Origin: Stenotrophomonas maltophilia
GTDB taxonomy: Bacteria; Pseudomonadota; Gammaproteobacteria; Xanthomonadales; Xanthomonadaceae
Reading direction: 5' to 3'
Length of the DNA stretch: 64,000 nucleotides
Assembly: GCA_002363385.1 (NCBI GenBank)
Contig: DEVL01000003.1
Coordinates: 186,505-250,504, forward strand
Position 1 is the first letter of the stretch; the number at the start of each line of letters is the position of its first letter. The notes below the pieces were generated by a model. The model was not told the DNA's origin. It searched no databases and saw only the letters and a list, made by a program, of their open reading frames with translations. Both the position numbers and the translations under genes were made by a program. Shown one piece after another: positions 9,699-17,865 of this stretch.

Positions 9699-9863
9699 CA
9701 TATGCAGGGCAACGCCTACTGCTGCATGGGCCCTGAAACTGCGGAAGCCATCGGCGCGGATGCGTTGACGTGTTCGTATGCAAACCCCCACACGTCGTTA
9801 ACCTGCCGCTGCAGAGGATGGCCCCGACCGCGACATTTCGTTTGCGGCAACCGGAGAATCGAG

Positions 9864-10007
9864 ATGGCTCAGCAGAACCAGCAGAACCCGAATCAGCGCG
9901 GTGAACAGCAGGAACGCGGTCGCGACCAGCAGCAGCAACAGCAGCAGGAACAGCAGCAGCGCAACCAGAACCAGCAGCAGGGCGGCCAGCAGGACGAGGA
10001 AGAGTGA
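9864..10007 (+). CDS. Glutamine-rich 47-residue protein of unknown function
   Basis: ATG 9864 is preceded by GGAGA at 9853-9857. The product has 23 Gln among 47 residues, including a run of seven, with Asn, Arg and Glu making up most of the rest and an acidic DEEE tail. Apart from Met1 and Ala2 it has no hydrophobic residue, so it should be unstructured and soluble. I do not recognise a family. Gln codons are mostly CAG with one CAA. A good ribosome site, a clean stop and a hairpin just downstream argue that it is a real gene. Confidence 0.6.
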   Translation: MAQQNQQNPNQRGEQQERGRDQQQQQQQEQQQRNQNQQQGGQQDEEE

Positions 10008-10031
10008 GCCCAGCTGGCTGTTGTGTGAACT

Positions 10032-10055
10032 GAAGCCCCGCTACGGCGGGGCTTC
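10032..10055. terminator. Bidirectional hairpin terminator
   Basis: A perfect 10-bp stem, GAAGCCCCGC with GCGGGGCTTC around loop TACG, lies between the convergent glutamine-rich gene and the VOC gene. Only short T stretches follow on either side, but the position fits termination for both. Confidence 0.6.
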
Positions 10056-10072
10056 GTTCGTCTGCGGCCTGC

Positions 10073-10744
10073 TCAGGCCGAGCGCAGGTGCCAGCCCAGT
10101 GCGTCGTCTTCGACCACCGCGCCAGGCATGACGTCATGCAGCACGACGCGGAGGCCGCGCGCATTCGGCAGCACCTTCTGCTCGGGGAACCAGCGGCGCG
10201 TGGCATCGACCACGATCAACAGGCCTTCGTCATCGCCGAGTGGTGCGAAGTGCGGCGTCGGCTGTGACAACGGCGCCAGCCCGAAGGCGTTCTGTGCTTT
10301 TGCCTGCACCTCGCCCACGTCTTCAGCGGGCAGGCCGACTTCGCTGATGCAGGTCATCTCGCTGCCCTGGAATTCGCCCTGGCGCTCGCCGGCAGGCAAG
10401 CGCCGACGCGCGATCAACTCCAGGATCAGACCGTCCGGGCCGGTGAAATAGATCGACTCCGAATCCCAGCGACCATCGAACGTAAAGTGGTCATGGCCTT
10501 TCAGATCGCGCTGCAGAGTGGCGCGTGCTTTGAGCCAGTCGGTGGCCGCTTCGAAGCGATTGGCCGGCACGTTGAACGCCAGGTGCACACCGCCGACCGG
10601 GTTCGATCCTGCGGGTTGCAGCTGCAGGGTGCTCCAGCCGATGCGCACGGCGGCGTCGTCTACCGGCAGCTGAAGCTCATCGCGGAAGTAGGCCACAGTG
10701 GCGGGGACATCGGACACGGGAAGGTCGATCTGGTGGATGCGCAT
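10073..10744 (-). CDS. VOC (glyoxalase/bleomycin resistance) family protein
   Basis: A 223-residue protein that starts MRIHQIDLPVSDVPATVAYF, the first beta-alpha unit of a vicinal oxygen chelate fold. GPDGLILEL closes the first module and a second, weaker module follows (SEVGLPAEDVGEVQAKAQNAF). VOC proteins include glyoxalases, extradiol dioxygenases and resistance proteins; nothing here identifies the substrate. ATG at 10742-10744 is chosen for the fold start and for GGAG at 10757-10760. A longer frame reaching 10840 adds residues without homology. Confidence 0.8.
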   Translation of the reverse strand: MRIHQIDLPVSDVPATVAYFRDELQLPVDDAAVRIGWSTLQLQPAGSNPVGGVHLAFNVPANRFEAATDWLKARATLQRDLKGHDHFTFDGRWDSESIYFTGPDGLILELIARRRLPAGERQGEFQGSEMTCISEVGLPAEDVGEVQAKAQNAFGLAPLSQPTPHFAPLGDDEGLLIVVDATRRWFPEQKVLPNARGLRVVLHDVMPGAVVEDDALGWHLRSA

Positions 10745-10940
10745 GGTGGTGTAAGTCTCCACATGGATACGTCGACATTCTGCCGCAGATGCGTGTGTCT
10801 CAGTGATGAACCCGATGCACCAAAAGCCGATCGCGGTCACCCATCACCGGGCATTGCTTCCGCATTTGCTACAACGATATATCGATGCCGGGACGCACCA
10901 CCGGCGCACCACACACCGCTATCAGAGGAGTCCTCCCGCG

Positions 10941-11891
10941 ATGGGCATGCTGGTCGAGGGAACATGGCAGGAAGGCACCGCGGGTGCCGCTGACAAGGAC
11001 GGTCATTTCAAGCGCGAGGAATCCACCTTCCGCGATTGGTTGAGCGCCGACGGCAGTGCTGGCCCGAATGGCGAGCCTGGTGTCAAAGCGGCGCCTGGGC
11101 GGTTCCGCCTGTATGTAAGTCTCGCCTGCCCGTGGGCACATCGCACGTTGATCGTGCGCGGGCTGAAGGGCTTGGAGGATCTGGTGCCGGTGTCGGTGGT
11201 CAACTGGCACATGGGCGAGCAGGGTTGGAACTTTGAGCCCGGCCCGCAGGTGACGCCGGAGCCCGAACGCGGTGCACGCTATCTGCATGAACTGTATGCC
11301 GCTGCCAAGCCGGGAATGACCGGCAAGGTGACCGTCCCGGTGCTCTGGGATCGCGAGCGCGGGAGGATCGTCAGCAATGAATCGGCGGATATCATCCGGA
11401 TGTTCAACACCGCCTATGACGGGCTGGGCGCGAAAGCCGGTGACTTCTATCCGGCTGCATCGCGTGCTGAGATCGATGCGGTCAACGAGCGCGTCTATGC
11501 CACCGTCAACAACGGTGTGTACCAAGCGGGCTTTGCGTCAACGCAGGAGGCGTATGAAGAGGCCATCGGGCCTTTGTTTGATTCACTCAGCTGGTTGGAC
11601 GAACGCCTTCAGCAACGCGAGTGGCTGGTGGGCGATGCCATGACCGAAGCCGATATCCGTCTGTTCACGACGTTGATCCGCTTCGACTCGGTGTACTACG
11701 TGCACTTCAAGTGCAACGTGCGGCGTATTGCGGACTTCGCTGGTCTGCATGCGTTCGTGGCGCGGATGATGGCGATTCCCGAGGTGGCGGATACGGTGAA
11801 CTTCCAGCACATCAAGCACCACTATTACGAGAGCCATCGGCATCTCAATCCGTCGGGGATCGTGCCGGTGGGGCCGCAGCGGGCTTACTGA
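10941..11891 (+). CDS. yqjG: Glutathionyl-hydroquinone reductase (GST Xi class)
   Basis: A 316-residue cytosolic enzyme of the YqjG/ECM4 family, which removes glutathione from glutathionyl-hydroquinones. The active-site motif CPWAHR has its catalytic Cys at residue 63, inside RLYVSLACPWAHRTLI. The helical C-terminal domain contains ADIRLFTTLIRFDSVYYVHFK, conserved in the family. Start ATG 10941 follows GAGGAG. A perfect 10-bp palindrome, CGATATATCG at 10875-10884, lies upstream and could be part of its promoter or an operator. Confidence 0.93.
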   Translation: MGMLVEGTWQEGTAGAADKDGHFKREESTFRDWLSADGSAGPNGEPGVKAAPGRFRLYVSLACPWAHRTLIVRGLKGLEDLVPVSVVNWHMGEQGWNFEPGPQVTPEPERGARYLHELYAAAKPGMTGKVTVPVLWDRERGRIVSNESADIIRMFNTAYDGLGAKAGDFYPAASRAEIDAVNERVYATVNNGVYQAGFASTQEAYEEAIGPLFDSLSWLDERLQQREWLVGDAMTEADIRLFTTLIRFDSVYYVHFKCNVRRIADFAGLHAFVARMMAIPEVADTVNFQHIKHHYYESHRHLNPSGIVPVGPQRAY

Positions 11892-11922
11892 CGTAGCGTT
11901 CCGGTTGGCACAGCGCATTGCC

Positions 11923-13425
11923 TCACCCGCTACCACCCCGATCCAACTGCCGATACCCGATCGCCTCCGCCACATGCGCAGTCTTGATCTCCTCCGCATG
12001 CCCCAGATCCGCCAACGTCCGCGCCACCCGCAGAATGCGATGCATCGAGCGCGCCGACAGCTGCAACCGCTCCACCGCATCCTCCAGCAGCTGCTGATCC
12101 TCCGGCGACAACCGGCAATGCTCGCTCAGCTCGAACGGCAGCAGCTGTGCATTCGCCTTCCCACTGCGTAACAGCTGCACCTCCCGCGCGGCGACAACAC
12201 GGGCGCGGACACTCGCACTGTCCTCGCCCAGCGGCGCGTCATCCCGCAGCTCGCGCGGGTCCAGTCGAGGGACTTCCACATGCAGATCGATGCGATCCAT
12301 CAACGGCCCGGAAACCCGGCCCCGGTAGCGACGGATGACCTCCTCGCTGCAGAGACAGCGCCCGCTGCGATCCCCGGCCCAGCCACAGGGGCAGGGGTTC
12401 ATCGCCGCAACGAGCTGAAACCGCGCAGGAAAACGCTCGGTACGCGCAGCGCGGCTGACGACGGCAACCCCGGATTCAATCGGCTCGCGCATGACCTCCA
12501 GCGCGTGCCGGCTCCACTCGGGCAGCTCGTCCAGAAACAGCACGCCGTTGTGCGCCAGCGAAATCTCGCCAGGGCGCGGATGCGACCCACCGCCAATCAG
12601 CGCGACGGCGCTGGCCGTGTGGTGTGGGGCTCGGTAGGGCCGCTCTCTCCAGCGCCCCGCATCAATGCCTTGGCCGCTGCACGACGCGATGGTGGCCGCT
12701 TCCAGTGCCTCAAGCTCGCTGGCCGCTGGCAGGATGCTGGGCAATCGAGAGGCCAGCAGGGTCTTGCCGCAACCGGGGGTGCCAAGCAACAACAGGTGAT
12801 GCCCGCCGGCCGCCGCGACCTCCAGCGCTCGCCGCGCCTGCAGTTGGCCGCGCACGTCGCGCAGGTCGGAAATGCTCACCGGCAGTGGGTCAGCCGCCAC
12901 GGCGGGCGGCAGCGTGCCGCTCTCAAGGGCGCTGCAGACCTCCAGCAGGGTGCGGGCGATGCGTACGTCGGCATGCTGGGCCAGCGCGGCTTCTTCGCTG
13001 TTCGCGGCGGCGACGATGAGGCTGCGGCCGTCCCGGGCGGCAGCGATCGCGGCAGGCAGAACGCCGTCGACCCCGCGCAGTTCACCGGTCAGGGCCAATT
13101 CGCCCAGAAACTCGTACTTGTCCAAGGACTGCGCATCGATCTGACCGCTGGCGGCGAGGATGCCCAGCGCGATGGCCAGATCAAATCGCCCGCCCTCCTT
13201 GGGCAGATCGGCCGGGGCCAGGTTGATGGTGATCCGCCGCTGCGGAAACTCGAACCGCGCGCAGATCAGCGCGGCACGTACGCGGTCACGCGATTCCCGT
13301 ACGGCGGCGGCCGGCAGCCCCACGATCTGGGTATGCGGCAGCCCACCTGAGAGGAATACCTCGATCCGCACGGCGGGCGCTTTGACACCGGCACGGGCAC
13401 GGCTGTGCACCAGCGCAAGGCTCAT
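11923..13425 (-). CDS. comM: ComM/YifB family AAA+ ATPase (Mg-chelatase-like)
   Basis: A 500-residue protein. The N-terminal ChlI-type domain starts MSLALVHSRA and contains the LPxTxIVGLP-like stretch GGLPHTQIVGLP. Walker A is GTPGCGKT at about 215-222, and Walker B ends in FLDELPE. NPCPCG and a Cys-rich turn follow, then the Mg-chelatase C-terminal domain (SARSMHRILRVARTLADL). ComM is a hexameric helicase that promotes branch migration during natural transformation. The start was placed at MSLAL (13423-13425) rather than 138 bases further upstream because homology begins there. Confidence 0.95.
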   Translation of the reverse strand: MSLALVHSRARAGVKAPAVRIEVFLSGGLPHTQIVGLPAAAVRESRDRVRAALICARFEFPQRRITINLAPADLPKEGGRFDLAIALGILAASGQIDAQSLDKYEFLGELALTGELRGVDGVLPAAIAAARDGRSLIVAAANSEEAALAQHADVRIARTLLEVCSALESGTLPPAVAADPLPVSISDLRDVRGQLQARRALEVAAAGGHHLLLLGTPGCGKTLLASRLPSILPAASELEALEAATIASCSGQGIDAGRWRERPYRAPHHTASAVALIGGGSHPRPGEISLAHNGVLFLDELPEWSRHALEVMREPIESGVAVVSRAARTERFPARFQLVAAMNPCPCGWAGDRSGRCLCSEEVIRRYRGRVSGPLMDRIDLHVEVPRLDPRELRDDAPLGEDSASVRARVVAAREVQLLRSGKANAQLLPFELSEHCRLSPEDQQLLEDAVERLQLSARSMHRILRVARTLADLGHAEEIKTAHVAEAIGYRQLDRGGSG

Positions 13426-13583
13426 GCGGTTGTTTCCGGGGTCTGCGGCATGCCGAGCACAATGGCAGCACATGGAGAACCCAGCCCATAGGCGCTTGCC
13501 GCGCCATGGGGTAGGCAAGCACCTCCCCGTATACGGCAACGCCGCTAGACTGGATGCCCCCACGTACTACGCCGTCGAACACC

Positions 13584-14423
13584 ATGGATATGCACCACCG
13601 CTCCGGCCCGATCGAACTGGTCGCCATCGATATGGACGGGACCCTGCTCGATCCCGCGCACACGCTCACGCCCCGGGTGATGCAGGCCATCGCCCGCGCC
13701 CGTGCGCAGGGCGTGCAGGTGGTGCTGGCCAGCGGCCGCCCGGTGTCGGGGATGGCGCCGTTCCTGCAGCAGTTGGGGATCGAGGGCGAGCAGGACTACT
13801 GCATCGCCTGCAATGGCGCGGTGGTGCAGAACATCGGCAGCGGCCAGCACGTCATCGAATTTCCGCTGAGCTTCGAGGATTTCGTGTTCTGCGAGCGTAT
13901 CTCACGCGAGCTGGGCATCCACTTCCAGGCGCTCGATGGCCGGCGCATGTACACGCCCAACCAGGACATCAGCCACTACACCGTGGCCGATTCGCACCTG
14001 TCGAATGTGCCACTGTCGTATCGCCGGGTGGCGGACATGGACCCGGGGATGCAGTTCATCAAGCTGATGATGATCGATGAGCCGGCCGTGCTGGATGCCG
14101 CCATCCAGCGCCTGCCATCCGAACTGACCGATCGCTTCGCGGTGCTCAAGAGCGCGCCGTTCTTCCTGGAAGTATTCGATCACCGCGCCGGCAAGGGCCC
14201 GAGCCTGGAGAAGCTGGCCGCGCACCTCGGCGTGGACCGCGCCAACGTGATGGCGGTGGGCGATCAGGAGAACGACCTGACCATGCTGCAGTTCGCCGGC
14301 ACCAGTGTCGCCATGGGCAACGCGATTCCGGCGGTGAAACAGACGGCGCGCTTCGAGACGGCGACCAACGCCGAAGATGGCGTGGCGCTGGCGATCGAGC
14401 GGTTCGTGCTGCAGGACGTGTAA
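13584..14423 (+). CDS. Cof-type HAD hydrolase (YidA-like sugar phosphatase)
   Basis: A 279-residue HAD phosphatase. Motif I is DMDGTLLD with nucleophile Asp16, motif II is LASGRP, and the last motif is GDQENDLTML, all in the arrangement of Cof/YidA proteins with a large C2 cap. These enzymes dephosphorylate sugar phosphates and sometimes flavin or pyridoxal phosphates; the exact substrate is not visible. It is divergent from comM. ATG 13584 is preferred, but ATG 13554 and ATG 13590 are in the same frame. Confidence 0.9.
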   Translation: MDMHHRSGPIELVAIDMDGTLLDPAHTLTPRVMQAIARARAQGVQVVLASGRPVSGMAPFLQQLGIEGEQDYCIACNGAVVQNIGSGQHVIEFPLSFEDFVFCERISRELGIHFQALDGRRMYTPNQDISHYTVADSHLSNVPLSYRRVADMDPGMQFIKLMMIDEPAVLDAAIQRLPSELTDRFAVLKSAPFFLEVFDHRAGKGPSLEKLAAHLGVDRANVMAVGDQENDLTMLQFAGTSVAMGNAIPAVKQTARFETATNAEDGVALAIERFVLQDV

Positions 14424-14432
14424 TCGTGCGCG

Positions 14433-14837
14433 TTAATCGCCTGCGCCGCTGCAGCGCGGCTTTGCGCGGGACCAAGGTAACGCCATCATCAGTGCAAACA
14501 CCAGCAGGGTCGGCAGGGTGAAGACCCACATCTCCCCGGTACCCTTGCCTGCGCCGATGGCGAGCAGGCCGAGCGCACCCAGCTTCAGTTCGCTGATGGA
14601 CGTCAGGTTGAACGCCAAGACAGGTATGCAGGCGATGAATGGAGCAGGCAGAACACCATGGCCTGCGACAATCAATGTCGGTGCGAGCAGGGCAGCCAAC
14701 CCGGAGAACACGATGCGGTAGGCGTTGCGCGAGCGCACACCGTCAATGCGCATGAACCGCATAAGGCACAGTGCGACGATCACCGCCGCGAGGCAGGCAC
14801 CGGCGATAGCCAGCATCTGGGAACCTTGTTCACTCAT
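14433..14837 (-). CDS. Small four-helix membrane protein, unknown function
   Basis: A 134-residue protein with four hydrophobic segments (about 8-26, 42-60, 66-80 and 104-121) and a short basic tail. I do not recognise a domain. It starts 67 bases from the ubiK stop on the same strand and may be co-transcribed with it. It converges closely with the HAD phosphatase gene, leaving only 9 bases between stops. Confidence 0.6.
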   Translation of the reverse strand: MSEQGSQMLAIAGACLAAVIVALCLMRFMRIDGVRSRNAYRIVFSGLAALLAPTLIVAGHGVLPAPFIACIPVLAFNLTSISELKLGALGLLAIGAGKGTGEMWVFTLPTLLVFALMMALPWSRAKPRCSGAGD

Positions 14838-14904
14838 TCAGACATCCTTGTCGCATCGTGGATGGAGGGCAGCCGCTGCAGCCTCCGTAGATCCTGGCGT
14901 TGCC

Positions 14905-15165
14905 TCACTCGCGGGGCGCAGCGGCCCCACGCGCTTCCAGCTCTGCCACCGCCTTCTCCAGCGCCTCCAGCTTCTCGCGGGTGCGCAGCAGCACGGCACG
15001 CTGCACGTCGAACTCCTCGCGGGTCACCAGGTCCAGCTTGCCCAGCCCGGCCTGCAGCGCGGTCTTGAAGGTGGCCTGCAGTTCTTCGCGCGACTGGCGC
15101 AGGCCCGGTGGGACCATGTCGCTCAGGCGGCGGGCGAGGTCATCGAGGTGGTTGAGGTCGATCAT
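14905..15165 (-). CDS. ubiK: Ubiquinone biosynthesis accessory factor UbiK (YqiC/BMFP family)
   Basis: An 86-residue protein. An N-terminal amphipathic segment (MIDLNHLDDLARRLSDMVPPG) is followed by a helical, coiled-coil C-terminus (VLLRTREKLEALEKAVAELEAR). Size and sequence match UbiK, which works with UbiJ to make the soluble ubiquinone-synthesis complex efficient. It is divergent from the P-II gene. Confidence 0.92.
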   Translation of the reverse strand: MIDLNHLDDLARRLSDMVPPGLRQSREELQATFKTALQAGLGKLDLVTREEFDVQRAVLLRTREKLEALEKAVAELEARGAAAPRE

Positions 15166-15291
15166 GCTGCGGCTCCGCGGGGTATACGCTAAGGATAAGC
15201 CGCCCCGCTGCCGGCGGCACTGACCGCGCGCATCGCGTTCACCGGCGGACAGGCGTTATCCTCGCAGCCTGAAAGAAAGGAGTGCAGACGG

Positions 15292-15630
15292 ATGAAGATG
15301 GTCATGGCGGTGGTCAAGCCGTTCAAGCTCGACGACGTGCGCGAAGCGCTGGCCGAGCGCGGCGTCACCGGGATCACGGTCACCGAGGTCAAGGGCTTCG
15401 GGCGGCAGAAAGGCCACACCGAGCTCTACCGCGGGGCGGAGTACGTGGTCGATTTCCTGCCCAAGGTGAAGATCGAGGTGGCCGTCGTCGACAATCAGGT
15501 CGAGGAGGTGGTGGAAGCCATCGTCAAAGCCGCCGGCACCGGCAAGATCGGCGACGGCAAGGTCTTCGTGTACGACCTGGGCAGCGTGGTGCGCATCCGC
15601 ACTGGTGAGCTGGACGCCGACGCGCTGTAA
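15292..15630 (+). CDS. Nitrogen regulatory protein P-II
   Basis: A 112-residue trimeric signal protein that reports glutamine/2-oxoglutarate status to the nitrogen regulators and the ammonium channel. The T-loop contains Tyr51 (YRGAEYVVDF), the uridylylation site; GRQKGHTE and the C-terminal GKVFVYDLGSVVRIRTGE are typical. AAGGAG at 15277-15282 supports ATG 15292. No amtB follows; the next gene is on the other strand, so I cannot say whether this is GlnB or GlnK. Confidence 0.96.
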   Translation: MKMVMAVVKPFKLDDVREALAERGVTGITVTEVKGFGRQKGHTELYRGAEYVVDFLPKVKIEVAVVDNQVEEVVEAIVKAAGTGKIGDGKVFVYDLGSVVRIRTGELDADAL

Positions 15631-15661
15631 CGCGCGCCGGCTTTCCCGAGGGCGCCCGCGA

Positions 15662-16315
15662 TCAGGCGTGGCCCTTGAACCAGCGGTAGAGGCGCTTCCA
15701 AGCCACGCGCACGCCGGCCACCCAGCGCGGGTCGGCCACCTGGGCCGCCTCGGAGGCGCTGGGGCGCTCGCCGGTCAGGCGCTGACGCATCTTCAACAGG
15801 TTCTTCATGTCGCTGCGGCGCAGCTGGCGTGAGACCGGGTGTACCGGCAGCCAGCGCGGGCTGCGCCAGGCCGAGGTGAAATCCACCAACACCGGCACCC
15901 CGCCGCTGACCATCACGTTGGTGCCGTGCAGGTCGTTGTGGGTGATGCCGGCGGCGTGCAGGCGGGTCAGGGCGTACTGCAGCTGCTCGAAGACCTCGAT
16001 GCCGACCGACTGGGCCGCGCTCAGGGTCTGGCCGGGAATGAACTCCATGCCCAGCGCGAGGCCGCCGACGGTGCCAAGCAGGGCAGGGGCATGCTTCCAG
16101 CCGCTCAGGCGCTGGAGGATGCGCGCTTCGCGGCGGACCAGCAGGCGGGCGATCGGCGACAGCGGGGTGCCGCGATACCGGGTGTAATCCTTGACCACCG
16201 CGGGCTGGCCGTTGAGGCAGGTCCGGTAGACGTCGGGTTCCAGGAGGCGTTCACCGCGCTTGAGCAGCTCGGCGGGGGCGGTGTCATCGACACACGGGGC
16301 AACAATTGTGTTCAT
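15662..16315 (-). CDS. Small protein-kinase-like protein (RIO/LPS-kinase type)
   Basis: A 217-residue kinase-fold protein. VVKDYTRYRG carries the likely ATP-binding Lys. HNDLHGTNVMV with His126 and Asp128 is the catalytic loop, and VDFTSA replaces the usual DFG. These are the features of the compact RIO- and lipopolysaccharide-kinase-like group. The C-terminus is basic and hydrophobic (VAWKRLYRWFKGHA), which could hold it at the membrane. It is convergent with the P-II gene and divergent from lpxO. A lipid A or LPS core sugar substrate is possible but unproven. Confidence 0.78.
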   Translation of the reverse strand: MNTIVAPCVDDTAPAELLKRGERLLEPDVYRTCLNGQPAVVKDYTRYRGTPLSPIARLLVRREARILQRLSGWKHAPALLGTVGGLALGMEFIPGQTLSAAQSVGIEVFEQLQYALTRLHAAGITHNDLHGTNVMVSGGVPVLVDFTSAWRSPRWLPVHPVSRQLRRSDMKNLLKMRQRLTGERPSASEAAQVADPRWVAGVRVAWKRLYRWFKGHA

Positions 16316-16868
16316 AGGGGTCTGTGCGACCCGGCGGTCGGCGCAATGCGTCAGGCGTACCGGTGCTGCTTACGGTGGGGAACTAAAGATTTCGTTAATT
16401 TTAGTACTCGCCAGTACACGAATCCAGACGATGTCGGAAAAATGTCGTGGCCCGGCGTGGAACAGTTCGTCACGCTGAAGCGGACAATCTTGTATCGTTT
16501 GGAATAATCTCGTTTTCAATCAGCGGGTTGGTGGCCACGTCTGGAGAGTGCATGGCAGGCATGACTGCCGTGCGCCCCGTGCAGGGGGCCATTCGGTGAA
16601 CCCTCAGGGGCTCCGCGCGCTCGTCTGTTCCCAGCACAGGCGAGCGCCGCAGGCTTCTGCTGGGGTGGCCCGGTGCGCCACGCCGCGCTGAACGTCGCTC
16701 ACCTCGTGCTTGACCGCGACGCGGGCGCTGCCGACCATATGCTGTTGCTCGCGACATCGGCGGCCGCCCCTCCCCGGCACGTCCCCGCCCTCTGCCGCCC
16801 TTTCGATGCCGGTCGCTTCCGCGCATCGCCCCCACCATTTCGGGTCCGGCCATGCCGGAGGAAGACTG
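16316..16868. other. 553-base intergenic region upstream of lpxO
   Basis: No gene seen. The stretch 16375-16515 is AT-richer than its surroundings and probably holds promoters for the divergent kinase gene and lpxO. The clearest candidate is CGGACA (16481-16486), 16 bases, then AATAAT (16503-16508), reading rightward. It would give a long leader of roughly 350 bases before lpxO. Confidence 0.4.
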
Positions 16869-17774
16869 ATGATCAAGATTGTGCTGGCAGGGCTGTTCAT
16901 TGCCTGCGTGCTGTACATCCACTACCGCGGCAAAGTCCGTGCGCGCTGGTCGCGCCAGCTGCTGGACCACTCCAGCTTCATGGCCCCGATCAACGTGATC
17001 ATGTACGCGTTCTCGAAGGTGCCGACCACGCCGTTCCTGGATCCAGGCAAGGAATTCCCGCAGCTCGAGCCGCTGCGCCAGAACTGGCAGATGATCCGCG
17101 ACGAAGCGCTGGCCCTGCGCGATGCCGACAAGATCGCCGCCTCCAGCACGTTCAACGATGCGGGCTTCAACTCGTTCTTCCGCCGCGGCTGGAAGCGCTT
17201 CTACCTGAAGTGGTACGGCCCCTCGCACCCCTCGGCCAAGGCGCTGTGCCCGAAGACCACCGCGCTGCTGGAATCGCTGCCGGACGTGCGCGCGGCGATG
17301 TTTGCCCAGCTGCCCTCGGGCAGCGAACTGCGCCCGCACCGCGATCCCTTCGCCGGCTCGTTGCGCCTGCACCTGGGCCTGGCCACGCCGAATGATGACG
17401 CCTGCTACATCGAAGTGGATGGCATCAAGAAGAGCTGGCGCGATGGCGAGTGGATGATGTTCGACGAGACCTACATCCACCACGCGCACAACGAGACGCC
17501 GGATGACCGCGTGATCCTGTTCTGCGATATCGCGCGCCCGCTGCGCTTTGGCCTGCCGGGCGTGTTCAACCGCGCGGTGGCCTCCACGCTGCTGGCCGGT
17601 GGTGCCTCGCCGAACCTGCCGGGTGACCCGACCGGTGGCGTCAACAAAGCCTTCGGCAGCGTCTACAAGGTGCGCCTGAAGGCCAAAGCCCTGCGCGAGC
17701 GCAGCGTGGTCGCCTATCAGGTGATCAAGTGGGGCCTGGTGGTGGCGGTGATCGTCGGTATCTGGGCGATCTGA
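16869..17774 (+). CDS. lpxO: Lipid A hydroxylase LpxO (Fe/2-oxoglutarate dioxygenase)
   Basis: A 301-residue membrane-anchored oxygenase of the aspartyl/asparaginyl beta-hydroxylase family, with hydrophobic segments at both ends. It 2-hydroxylates a fatty acyl chain of lipid A at the inner membrane. HRDPF (His157, Asp159) and ETYIHHAHNET (His204-His207) supply the iron ligands, and RLHLGL belongs to the double-stranded beta-helix. GGAGGA at 16858-16863 supports ATG 16869 over longer in-frame starts. LpxO changes can alter outer membrane behaviour and host recognition. Confidence 0.93.
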   Translation: MIKIVLAGLFIACVLYIHYRGKVRARWSRQLLDHSSFMAPINVIMYAFSKVPTTPFLDPGKEFPQLEPLRQNWQMIRDEALALRDADKIAASSTFNDAGFNSFFRRGWKRFYLKWYGPSHPSAKALCPKTTALLESLPDVRAAMFAQLPSGSELRPHRDPFAGSLRLHLGLATPNDDACYIEVDGIKKSWRDGEWMMFDETYIHHAHNETPDDRVILFCDIARPLRFGLPGVFNRAVASTLLAGGASPNLPGDPTGGVNKAFGSVYKVRLKAKALRERSVVAYQVIKWGLVVAVIVGIWAI

Positions 17775-17778
17775 GTAA

Positions 17779-17813
17779 CAAAAAACCCGCGCTGCTGCCA
17801 GCGCGGGTTTTTT
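17779..17813. terminator. Strong bidirectional rho-independent terminator
   Basis: ACCCGCGCTG and CAGCGCGGGT form a perfect 10-bp stem with loop CTGC, flanked by an A-run on the left and a T-run on the right. It lies between the convergent lpxO and speE and should end both transcripts. Confidence 0.93.
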
Positions 17814-17832
17814 GTTGCCGCATCACATACCG

Positions 17833-17857
17833 GTAGGTGCCGACCGTTGGTCGGCAC
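17833..17857 (+). repeat. SMAG-type (GTAG) extragenic palindrome
   Basis: GTAG followed by a perfect 9-bp stem, GTGCCGACC with GGTCGGCAC, around loop GTT. The core GACCGTTGGTC is shared with the copies at 42922-42946 and 55256-55277. It lies between lpxO and the end of speE. Confidence 0.8.
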
Positions 17858-17865
17858 GCCTTCGA

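Noticed and set aside
9921..9984. CAG-rich tract as a possible repeat array or CRISPR-like element
   Set aside because: It is the glutamine codons of the small protein; there are no spacers and the run is interrupted by other codons.
15631..15661. Search for amtB or a second P-II gene after the P-II gene
   Set aside because: Only 31 bases separate it from a convergent kinase gene; no ammonium channel is present in the window.
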